Origin: Campylobacterales bacterium
GTDB lineage: Bacteria; Campylobacterota; Campylobacteria; Campylobacterales; Arcobacteraceae
Direction of reading: 5' to 3'
NCBI GenBank assembly: GCA_016784825.1
Contig: JADHTT010000002.1
Coordinates: 1 to 18,371, forward strand
Length of the DNA stretch: 18,371 nucleotides
The notes under the pieces are model-generated. The model was not told the origin of the DNA, made no database searches, and worked only from the letters and a program-made list of their open reading frames with translations. The position numbers and the translations under genes are program-made. The first letter of the stretch is position 1. Each line of letters opens with the position of its first letter. This document shows positions 1-6,425 of this stretch, piece by piece.

Positions 1-215
1 TCACAAATTGAAACACAATCAGCACCAGCACCAAGATCACCTAAGTGCTTTACTACGCTTAAGTTAGAATTTGCTTTTACTGCATAAGATACTAAAGATT
101 TTCTAGCTGTAAAAGATGATTTTAACTCTTGATATTGTTTTGTGATATGATCAAAGTCATATACATAGTATGGTGTACCATAGTGATCTGCTAACTGTTG
201 AAAATCTATTGACAT
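1..215 (-). CDS. lysA: Diaminopimelate decarboxylase, N-terminal part (cut by window edge)
   Basis: About 71 N-terminal residues are visible; the gene runs off the left edge. LysA is a PLP enzyme that decarboxylates meso-diaminopimelate to L-lysine, the last lysine step. The visible part has the family's opening Y-G-T-P-Y-Y-V-Y-D at residues 12-20 and the PLP-lysine motif Y-A-V-K-A-N-S-N, with Lys47 as the expected Schiff-base residue, followed by a G-A-G-A-D-C-V-S segment. The ATG at 215 directly abuts the TAG stop of fabI, so it is probably translationally coupled to it at the end of a tpiA-fabI-lysA transcript. A related PLP decarboxylase is possible, but this N-terminus fits LysA best. 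Confidence 0.88.
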   Translation of the reverse strand, partial: MSIDFQQLADHYGTPYYVYDFDHITKQYQELKSSFTARKSLVSYAVKANSNLSVVKHLGDLGAGADCVSIC

Positions 216-1040
216 CTATTTGTTTCCATCCCATGCAATAGTTTGCTTTCCATTTTCATCAAATGAAACAGCAGGCATACCCATAACATTAAATCCACCA
301 TCAACATAATGAATTTCACCAGTAACACCAGCACTTAAGTCTGAAAGTAAATACATACCTGAATTACCTACATCTGTAATTGTTACATTTTTCTTCATAG
401 GAGAGTGTGCTGCATTCCATTTAAGCATAAAACTAAATTCACCAATTCCAGAGGCTGCCAAAGTTTTAATAGGACCCGCTGAAATAGCATTTACTCTAAT
501 TCCGTCTTTTCCTAGGTCTTCTGCTAGATACTTTGTAGTCATCTCTAAAGCTGCTTTTGCAACACCCATAAGGTTATAATTTGGAATATATTTAACTCCA
601 CCATAGTATGAAAGAGTCAGAACTGAACAACTATCAGACATAATTGGTTTTAATTCTCTTACAATTTCTATTAAAGAATATACAGAAATATCCATAGCAA
701 TATCAAATGCTTCTTTTGAAATATCATAAAATCTTCCAGTCAGTCCCTCTTTTGGAGCAAATGCAATAGAGTGAACGATAAAATCAATTTGTCCTAAATC
801 TTTTTCAAGTGATTCTTTTAAATCTTTAATCTCTTGAGGATTTGATACATCACAAGGGTAAATTCTTCCATCACATCCTAAATCCTCTGCGATTGGCTGA
901 AGTTTCTTTTCAAATCTTTCATTTAAGTATGTAATTGCCATAGTTGCACCTTGTGCTTGACATTGTTTTGCTATACCATATGCTATTGACTTATTATTTG
1001 CAATACCTAAAACTACACCTTTTTTTCCGTTCATTACCAT
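216..1040 (-). CDS. fabI: Enoyl-[acyl-carrier-protein] reductase (NADH), FabI
   Basis: FabI reduces trans-2-enoyl-ACP in the last step of each type II fatty acid elongation cycle in the cytoplasm. The 274-residue protein is a short-chain dehydrogenase of the FabI subtype. It has a Rossmann start G-V-V-L-G-I-A-N-N-K-S-I-A (residues 8-20), the FabI signature Y145...Y155-x6-K162 (Y-N-L-M-G-V-A-K), and the V-D-G-G-F-N segment near the C-terminus. Length and spacing match Escherichia coli FabI, whose catalytic pair is Tyr156/Lys163. Two nearby in-frame ATGs, at 1040 and 1034, could start it; the first lies 2 nt after the tpiA stop. The tpiA-fabI pairing is also known in Campylobacter and Helicobacter. 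Confidence 0.95.
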   Translation of the reverse strand: MVMNGKKGVVLGIANNKSIAYGIAKQCQAQGATMAITYLNERFEKKLQPIAEDLGCDGRIYPCDVSNPQEIKDLKESLEKDLGQIDFIVHSIAFAPKEGLTGRFYDISKEAFDIAMDISVYSLIEIVRELKPIMSDSCSVLTLSYYGGVKYIPNYNLMGVAKAALEMTTKYLAEDLGKDGIRVNAISAGPIKTLAASGIGEFSFMLKWNAAHSPMKKNVTITDVGNSGMYLLSDLSAGVTGEIHYVDGGFNVMGMPAVSFDENGKQTIAWDGNK

Positions 1041-1042
1041 GA

Positions 1043-1753
1043 TTATTTATCCTTACTTATTTTTATCATCTCTTTAAAATCATCTACATTCCAAGAGCCA
1101 CTTCCTATTAATGTTCCATCTACATTTGGAACACTTAAAATTTCTTCAATATTTGTAGTTTTTACACTTCCTCCATATAAAAGTGGCTGAGTGAATTTCT
1201 TTTTTAATTTCTTGTGAATAATTTCAATATCTTCAACACTAGGAACCAATCCAGTACCAATAGCCCAAACAGGTTCATACGCTACAATTACATTTGCATA
1301 ATCTAAATCTATACCATCAAATTGCTTCTGAATATATCCTAAGGTTTCAGTCATCCCTTTTTCTTTTATCTCAAGAGGTTCACCAACACAATAAATTATT
1401 TTATAACCTAATGCTTTGTAATAATTATATTTTGTAGTTATCTCTTTTTGAGATTCTCCTATGATATGTCGTCTTTCACTATGACCAATTAAAACTGTTT
1501 TAATTCCAAACTCATCAAGCTGTTCAGTACCAATCTCACCTGTAAAAGATCCACTTTTTGTATAATAAGCATTTTGTGCACCAACTGTAAGATTAGAAAC
1601 TGTATCAAAACTATCTAATGCAGTTGCTGGTGGAAAGATATACACATCATTTGAAATATTTTCATCTTCTAAAAAAGTGTTTATATTATTTACAAAATTA
1701 TTTGTACTTTTTCTTGTATGGTTTGTCTTAAAATTTGCAGCAATAATCTTCAA
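1043..1753 (-). CDS. tpiA: Triosephosphate isomerase
   Basis: TpiA interconverts dihydroxyacetone phosphate and glyceraldehyde 3-phosphate. The 236-residue protein is shorter than the usual 250 or so, as is common in Campylobacterota. Catalytic residues are all visible: Asn7 and Lys9 in A-N-F-K-T, His91 in I-G-H-S-E-R-R, and Glu160 in A-Y-E-P-V-W-A-I-G-T-G, with the phosphate-binding Y-G-G-S-V and L-I-G-S-G-S near the end. The start is TTG at 1753, preceded on the coding strand by an AAGGAT ribosome-binding site; it places the active-site Asn at the usual position. It heads a tight minus-strand run with fabI and lysA and is separated from gap-pgk, its neighbours in C. jejuni. Confidence 0.95.
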   Translation of the reverse strand: MKIIAANFKTNHTRKSTNNFVNNINTFLEDENISNDVYIFPPATALDSFDTVSNLTVGAQNAYYTKSGSFTGEIGTEQLDEFGIKTVLIGHSERRHIIGESQKEITTKYNYYKALGYKIIYCVGEPLEIKEKGMTETLGYIQKQFDGIDLDYANVIVAYEPVWAIGTGLVPSVEDIEIIHKKLKKKFTQPLLYGGSVKTTNIEEILSVPNVDGTLIGSGSWNVDDFKEMIKISKDK

Positions 1754-1928
1754 AATTCATCCTTTAATATGATTTAGAAATAAATATTATTTTCTATTGA
1801 AATTGATAATATCATAAAGTTGCTTTAAACTCGCTATCCCCTGCTGTTAGTGACTTTAGAGTGACTTTGCACTATATTTTATTTTAATATTTTTTACTCT
1901 AAAATTCTTTAAATTAAAAGGGGTATTT
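1754..1928. promoter_or_regulatory. Divergent control region between tpiA and nrdD with 11-bp tandem repeat
   Basis: These 175 bases must hold the promoters of both tpiA (minus) and the nrd cluster (plus). Two direct copies of AGTGACTTT lie at 1849-1857 and 1860-1868, 11 bp apart, the helical spacing typical of sites for OmpR-family regulators. A short palindrome TGATA-A-TATCA lies at 1804-1814. T/A-rich sequence at 1871-1912 gives several possible -10 boxes for nrdD but none stands out. A strong ribosome-binding site AAAAGGGG (1916-1923) precedes the nrdD ATG. No clear NrdR-box pair or canonical FNR site was found. Which regulator binds here is unknown. Confidence 0.5.
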
Positions 1929-4031
1929 ATGATTGAGAAAATTTTAAAAAGAGATGGTGAATTTAAAGATTTTCAATCTTTCAAAATTGAGGATGCCATA
2001 AAAAAAGCATTTCGAAGTACACATACCACATACGACTCATCAATATTTTTTAATGTACTGCATATTTTAGAAACAAAGCGTGTAGTTGCTGTTGAAGATG
2101 TACAAGACACTATAGAACAAGAGTTATATAAAGGTCGATACTTTGATGTGATGAAATCATTTATGCTCTATAGACATATGCATAAAATGCAAAGAGAACA
2201 TATACTTGGACTTGAAGAAGATACAACATATATTAATTCAACACAAACCATAGAAGAATATATTAGTGGGACAGATTGGAGAATCAAAGCAAACTCAAAT
2301 ACAGGATACTCAAATGCTGGACTAGTGAATAATACAGCTGGTAAAGTAATCGCAAACTATTGGCTAGATAAAATATATAGCAAAGATGAAGGGTATGCAC
2401 ATAGAAATGGAGATTATCATATTCATGATCTTGATTGCTTAACTGGATATTGTGCAGGTTGGAGTTTAAGAGTATTACTTGATGAAGGATTTAATGGTGT
2501 TAGAGGTAGAGTAGAAAGTGATGCTCCTAAGCATTTTAGAGAAGCTCTTGGTCAAATGGCAAACTTCTTAGGGATACTCCAAAGTGAATGGGCTGGAGCT
2601 CAAGCATTTAGTTCATTTGATACATATTTAGCACCTTATGTATTTAGAGATAAATTACCATTTAAAGAGGTTAAAAAAGCTGTAAGAAGCTTCATATATA
2701 ATTTAAATGTACCTGCACGATGGGGTCAATCACCATTTACAAATGTAACAATTGATTGGACTGTACCACAAGATCTTAAAGATCAAATCCCTACAAGAAA
2801 ACAGATACACCTTTTAAAAGATATTGAAGATTCTGAACTTTTAGAAGAGGCAAAAAGTAGAGGTGCTAATTCTTTTGAAGAGATGACATATGGATATTTT
2901 CAAAAAGAGATGAATCTTATAAACAAAGCATACTATGAGATAATGACTCAAGGTGATAAAACTGGTCAACCATTTACATTTCCAATACCTACTGTTAATA
3001 TTACAGAGGATTTTGATTGGTATGGAGAAAATACAGATCTATTATTTGAAAATACAGCTAAAGTAGGATCATCTTATTTTCAAAATTTTATTGGTAGTCA
3101 ATATACAAGAGATGAAAATGGTAAATTAGTTGAAAACCCTGAAGCATACAAACCTGGACATGTACGAAGTATGTGTTGTAGATTACAATTAGACTTAAGA
3201 GAGTTACTAAAAAGAGGTGGTGGTCTATTTGGTAGTGCTGAGATGACAGGTAGTATTGGTGTAGTTACTATCAATATGGCAAGACTAGGATTTCAATACA
3301 AAGGTGATAAAGATGCTCTTCTTTTAAGAATAGATCAACTTATGGATTATGCTGCATCTACGCTAGAGAAGAAAAGAGTATTTATCCAAGAGATGTTTGA
3401 AAGAGGTCTATTCCCATATACACAAAGATATCTACCTGGTTTTAATAACCACTTCTCAACTATTGGTGTAAATGGTATAAATGAGATGATCAGAAACTTT
3501 ACAGATGATGAATTTGATATTGCTAATCCTAAAGGGGAAGAATTTGCTATTGAGATACTAAATCACATGAGAGATAAGATGGTTCACTACCAAGAGAAGA
3601 CTGGAAATCTATATAATCTAGAAGCTACACCAGCAGAAGGTACTACATATAGATTTGCAAAAGAGGATAAGAAAAGATTTGGCAATAAAATATTACAAGC
3701 TGGTCTTGATGATAATATTTACTATACAAACTCATCTCAAATACCAGTAGATCTTACATCTGATCCATTTACAGCGCTTGATCTTCAAGATGATCTTCAA
3801 TGTAAGTATACAGGTGGAACTGTATTGCATCTTTATATGAAAGAACAGGTAAGCTCAACGGAAGCTTGTAGAAAGCTTGTAAAAAATGTGATTTCAAATT
3901 ATAGATTACCATATATAACTGTGACACCACTATTTTCTGTGTGTCCAAAGCATGGATATTTAACTGGGGAACATGAATACTGTCCAAAATGTGATGATGA
4001 ACTATTAAAATTTGAGGAAGATGCATCGTAA
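1929..4031 (+). CDS. nrdD: Anaerobic ribonucleoside-triphosphate reductase, catalytic body lacking the glycyl-radical tail
   Basis: Class III ribonucleotide reductases make deoxyribonucleotides under anoxia using a glycyl radical. This 700-residue protein has an ATP-cone at residues 1-95 (K-R-D-G near the start, V-Q-D at 58-60, Y-R at 81-82) and a catalytic barrel with Y-H-I-H-D-L-D (163-169), Cys170/Cys175 and a finger-loop candidate S-M-C-C-R-L (Cys416/417). At the C-terminus is a zinc site of the type C-P-K-H...Y-C-P-K-C (Cys672, His675, Cys685, Cys688). The protein stops 12 residues later. Family members normally continue into an R-V-x-G-Y glycyl-radical loop, which is absent here but is encoded separately at 4360-4524. 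The downstream activase gene and strong ribosome-binding site suggest a working gene and not a remnant. Confidence 0.93.
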   Translation: MIEKILKRDGEFKDFQSFKIEDAIKKAFRSTHTTYDSSIFFNVLHILETKRVVAVEDVQDTIEQELYKGRYFDVMKSFMLYRHMHKMQREHILGLEEDTTYINSTQTIEEYISGTDWRIKANSNTGYSNAGLVNNTAGKVIANYWLDKIYSKDEGYAHRNGDYHIHDLDCLTGYCAGWSLRVLLDEGFNGVRGRVESDAPKHFREALGQMANFLGILQSEWAGAQAFSSFDTYLAPYVFRDKLPFKEVKKAVRSFIYNLNVPARWGQSPFTNVTIDWTVPQDLKDQIPTRKQIHLLKDIEDSELLEEAKSRGANSFEEMTYGYFQKEMNLINKAYYEIMTQGDKTGQPFTFPIPTVNITEDFDWYGENTDLLFENTAKVGSSYFQNFIGSQYTRDENGKLVENPEAYKPGHVRSMCCRLQLDLRELLKRGGGLFGSAEMTGSIGVVTINMARLGFQYKGDKDALLLRIDQLMDYAASTLEKKRVFIQEMFERGLFPYTQRYLPGFNNHFSTIGVNGINEMIRNFTDDEFDIANPKGEEFAIEILNHMRDKMVHYQEKTGNLYNLEATPAEGTTYRFAKEDKKRFGNKILQAGLDDNIYYTNSSQIPVDLTSDPFTALDLQDDLQCKYTGGTVLHLYMKEQVSSTEACRKLVKNVISNYRLPYITVTPLFSVCPKHGYLTGEHEYCPKCDDELLKFEEDAS

Positions 4032-4363
4032 TTAATTATGGTGAAGGGAAACATAAAATATCTTTAAACTATCAATATATAGGGGAAGATGTTTTAGTAA
4101 TTATAACAGGTGGCACTAGTCATATTGGGGGAGTGAGTTTATGTGAAACAAACCTCCTATCAAGCATAAAAAAAACAAATCACAAAGATGACACAGTGAC
4201 AAAGCAAGTTGCACCATTCATCTATAACAAATTAGACAAAGATACCTTGGTTATATGTGGCATACACTTAGATAATGCCACAAAAGAGGATATAGATATT
4301 GTATTAAGCAATACTCAACAATGTGTAGATAAATTTATAAATATGCAAAGGGGAAACAAATGA
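4025..4363 (+). CDS. LpdD-like small protein inserted between the two NrdD parts; probable non-AUG start
   Basis: The reading frame is open from 4016 to the TGA at 4361-4363. The first ordinary start is GTG at 4133, which would give 76 residues, but that cuts off the most family-like part, I-G-E-D-V-L-V-I-I-T-G-G-T-S-H-I-G-G. This resembles the core of LpdD-like proteins (described as prenylated-flavin chaperones or small subunits of LpdC-type decarboxylases). No ATG, GTG or TTG lies upstream in frame. A GAGGAAG ribosome-binding site (4014-4020) is placed for an ATC start at 4025 (about 112 residues); ATT at 4031 is an alternative. The frame overlaps the nrdD stop, and its own stop overlaps the next ATG, so it is embedded in the nrd operon. 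Any role in reductase assembly is inference; the family call rests on memory of the motif. Confidence 0.6.
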   Translation: MVINYGEGKHKISLNYQYIGEDVLVIITGGTSHIGGVSLCETNLLSSIKKTNHKDDTVTKQVAPFIYNKLDKDTLVICGIHLDNATKEDIDIVLSNTQQCVDKFINMQRGNK

Positions 4364-4524
4364 GTAAAAATGAAGTATTAAATAAATTACAAGACAAAAG
4401 AACAAAGTGTATAGTATATACAAGAGTTATGGGTTATCATAGACCTGTAGAGAGTTTCAATGTAGGTAAAACAGGTGAACATAAACAACGAAAGCAATTC
4501 GTTGAAACAACTTATTGTAAGTGA
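4360..4524 (+). CDS. Free-standing glycyl-radical peptide of class III ribonucleotide reductase (NrdD C-terminal part)
   Basis: This 54-residue frame starts with ATG at 4360, overlapping the previous stop as ATGA, with an AAAGGGG ribosome-binding site just upstream. Its middle reads Y-T-R-V-M-G-Y-H-R-P-V (residues 20-30), then F-N-V-G-K (33-37) and G-E-H-K-Q-R (39-44). This is the glycyl-radical loop found at the extreme C-terminus of NrdD of this subtype, normally soon after the zinc site. Gly25 is the expected radical residue. The nrdD body lacks this motif, so the two chains together would make one complete NrdD. A whole other gene lies between them, so a simple frameshift or sequencing error cannot explain the split. 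The last 50 nt overlap nrdG. The closest known analogy is YfiD/GrcA, a spare glycyl-radical domain for pyruvate formate-lyase. Confidence 0.88.
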   Translation: MSKNEVLNKLQDKRTKCIVYTRVMGYHRPVESFNVGKTGEHKQRKQFVETTYCK

Positions 4525-5176
4525 TTTAACACCGTTCACACATCTAGACTTTCCAGATCATCTAGCCTGTATAGTATGGCTAGTTGGTTGCAATATGAGA
4601 TGTGATTTTTGCTACAATAAAGATATTGTATTTAGTAAAAGTGGTAACTTAACCCTACAAGATGTATTAAACTTTTTAGAAACTAGAATTGGTCTTTTAG
4701 ATGCTATTGTATTAAGTGGTGGAGAGGCTACTACTCATAATTTAATACCATTTTGCAAAGAAGTTAAAAAACTAGGCTTTAAAATTAAACTTGATACAAA
4801 TGGATTAAATCAAGAGCAAATAAGCCAATTAATTGAACAAAATCTTATTGATTATATTGCTTTAGACTATAAGGCACCAGAATATAAATTTCAGAATATA
4901 ACCCATTCAAATAAATTTAATAACTTTTCTCGGACACTAGATATGCTTATAGAAAAACACTTTCCATTTGAAGCTAGAACAACTATACACAATGACTTAC
5001 TTGATTTTCATGATATAAATATTATTATTGATGATTTGGATTCAAGAGGCTATGAAAATAGCTATTTTATACAAAAGTTTTTAGATACAGGAAATAATAT
5101 AGGCAATATATCAGACTCCCATAAAACATTAAATTATCAAAAACTATCAAATAAACTAGATATTATTTGTAGATAA
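4475..5176 (+). CDS. nrdG: Anaerobic ribonucleoside-triphosphate reductase activating protein (radical SAM)
   Basis: NrdG is a radical S-adenosylmethionine enzyme that abstracts a hydrogen from the NrdD glycine to create the stable glycyl radical. The cluster motif C-N-M-R-C-D-F-C (CxxxCxxC; Cys39, Cys43, Cys46 from the GTG start) binds the [4Fe-4S] centre, and L-S-G-G-E-A follows as the SAM-binding glycine-rich segment. The preceding T-P-F-T-H-L-D-F-P-D matches the activase family. The start is uncertain: GTG at 4475 has an AGGT-type ribosome-binding site and gives 233 residues, whereas TTG at 4502 gives a start nearer the family norm. Either way it overlaps the glycyl-radical peptide, implying coupled translation of the activase and its substrate. 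Confidence 0.92.
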   Translation: MNINNESNSLKQLIVSDLTPFTHLDFPDHLACIVWLVGCNMRCDFCYNKDIVFSKSGNLTLQDVLNFLETRIGLLDAIVLSGGEATTHNLIPFCKEVKKLGFKIKLDTNGLNQEQISQLIEQNLIDYIALDYKAPEYKFQNITHSNKFNNFSRTLDMLIEKHFPFEARTTIHNDLLDFHDINIIIDDLDSRGYENSYFIQKFLDTGNNIGNISDSHKTLNYQKLSNKLDIICR

Positions 5177-5258
5177 TTAAATACATAACTTAGGTCAAGT
5201 TTATAGTTTTTAAAAAATGATAAAATACAAATTAATAATTTGAATACAAAGAGCACTT
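5177..5258 (+). promoter_or_regulatory. Likely promoter of the NifU-like gene
   Basis: The 82-nt gap after nrdG contains a T/A-rich stretch and the extended -10 element TG-A-TAAAAT (TAAAAT at 5221-5226), about 33 nt before the next ATG. A GAG-type ribosome-binding site follows. No strong terminator hairpin is visible, so some read-through from nrdG is possible. Confidence 0.4.
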
Positions 5259-5744
5259 ATGATAAATAAAGAAAATCTCAAAGAAGAAGGATTTGATGTA
5301 TCATCAGATCAAGCTGCACAAATAAAAGAGCATTATGAAAACCCTAAAAATGCACAAGCATTAGAAAATTATAATGCAAGAGGTGTAGGTAGAAACCCTG
5401 ATAACTGGGGTCAAGTTGATATGACTATACAAATAGACCAAGATGGTATCATAGAAAATATTGGATATGTATACAAAGGGTGTCCAACTATATCTTTTAC
5501 TGCTTCTGTATTTACAGAAGAATTAAAAGGGGTATCTTTAGATGATGCTCTAAAATCTACATCTGCTGAACTTGATAATATGATGGCTCAAGATAATTGT
5601 GATGATTGTATAAAAATGATTTTAGTTGCATTTATATGTGCATATGAAAACTATCACGAGAGAATCGCTGGCACAAATGAGGAAGACTATAAATTTAGAA
5701 TGATTGATACAACCATACCATATACAGCCCAATCATGTGGTTAA
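5259..5744 (+). CDS. NifU/IscU N-terminal-like protein with degenerate cluster-binding residues
   Basis: The 161-residue protein resembles the IscU/NifU-N fold: an opening E-H-Y-E-N-P-K-N-A (residues 24-32, like the H-x-x-N-P-R-N start of scaffolds), a central Y-K-G-C-P-T-I-S (Cys74, at the second scaffold cysteine) and a later N-C-D-D-C-I-K-M (Cys114, Cys117). Classical IscU uses three cysteines, one aspartate and one histidine. By my alignment the first cysteine and its neighbouring aspartate are replaced (R-N-P-D-N-W-G-Q-V-D at 45-54) and the histidine before the last cysteine is Asp116. It therefore may not be a standard scaffold; a carrier or regulatory role is possible. It follows nrdG, which needs an Fe-S cluster, but a link is only inferred. 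Its last 12 bases overlap the convergent response-regulator gene. Confidence 0.7.
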   Translation: MINKENLKEEGFDVSSDQAAQIKEHYENPKNAQALENYNARGVGRNPDNWGQVDMTIQIDQDGIIENIGYVYKGCPTISFTASVFTEELKGVSLDDALKSTSAELDNMMAQDNCDDCIKMILVAFICAYENYHERIAGTNEEDYKFRMIDTTIPYTAQSCG

Positions 5745-6407
5745 GATTTGATACCCTTGACCTTTAATATTATTTACTAAAGATTTAGAAGTTTTAATTC
5801 TAAATCTTTTTATAAAAGTTCTTAGACGCTCATCACTAATATCATCTTCTTTCCATAGTTTAAACTTAATGGAATTATCAGGTACAATATTAGGACTAGC
5901 TTCAATTAATACTTCTAAAAATTTTGCTTCTCTTTTTGTGATTTTAACAAATTCATCTTCTGTAAATAAATTTTGAGTATTTAAATTGTATGTAAAACCA
6001 TCTTTTAAAGATATCTCTTTTACGCCTACCTTACTAGATATAGATATTATATATTCAAGTAACTCTTCTGGATCAAATGGTTTAATCAAATATTTAATTA
6101 CATTTACATCTATTGCATTAAGTAAATATTCTTTTTGATCAAAAGCACTTAAAATTACAATTGGAAGATCTGGATAATCTTTTCTTAAAATCTCAGCCAT
6201 CTCTAAACCATTCATTTGAGGCATATTTATATCTGATATTACAATATCAGGATTAACTTTTTCAAATTTCTCTAATCCATCTAATCCATTATTAGCAATG
6301 GTAAAACTATAAAAATATTCACCAATTGCGTCTTTTAAGAGAGATGAGAGATCTCGCTCATCTTCAACAAGTAATACCTTTATATTTTTTAACTTTTCTA
6401 ACTGCAT
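5733..6407 (-). CDS. OmpR/PhoB-type response regulator (partner of the PAS kinase)
   Basis: The 224-residue protein has a receiver domain at residues 8-122 with acidic Glu15/Asp16, phospho-acceptor Asp59 (V-I-S-D-I-N-M-P), Ser87 in I-L-S-A-F and Lys109 in I-K-P-F. A C-terminal winged-helix DNA-binding domain (about 130-224) ends with I-K-G-Q-G-Y-Q-I, typical of Trans_reg_C. It starts 18 nt after the histidine kinase stop with an AAGAAAGAG-like ribosome-binding site, so the two are a cognate pair. It is the last gene of the gap-pgk-epd-kinase-regulator run and overlaps the convergent NifU-like gene by 12 nt. Its target genes and signal are not evident. Confidence 0.9.
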   Translation of the reverse strand: MQLEKLKNIKVLLVEDERDLSSLLKDAIGEYFYSFTIANNGLDGLEKFEKVNPDIVISDINMPQMNGLEMAEILRKDYPDLPIVILSAFDQKEYLLNAIDVNVIKYLIKPFDPEELLEYIISISSKVGVKEISLKDGFTYNLNTQNLFTEDEFVKITKREAKFLEVLIEASPNIVPDNSIKFKLWKEDDISDERLRTFIKRFRIKTSKSLVNNIKGQGYQILTT

Positions 6408-6425
6408 TGTTTCTCTTTCTTCTGT

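Noticed and set aside
1804..1814. TGATA-A-TATCA palindrome as an FNR/CRP-type site for nrdD.
   Set aside because: Half-site sequence and spacing do not match TTGAT-N4-ATCAA; kept only as a note in the control region.
3769..4026. Antisense open frame opposite the nrdD end.
   Set aside because: It is a shadow of the nrdD codons, with no ribosome-binding site or recognisable motif.
1929..4031. nrdD as a truncated pseudogene.
   Set aside because: The frame is full-length up to the zinc site, has a strong ribosome-binding site, and the missing tail is encoded in the same operon with its own start signals.
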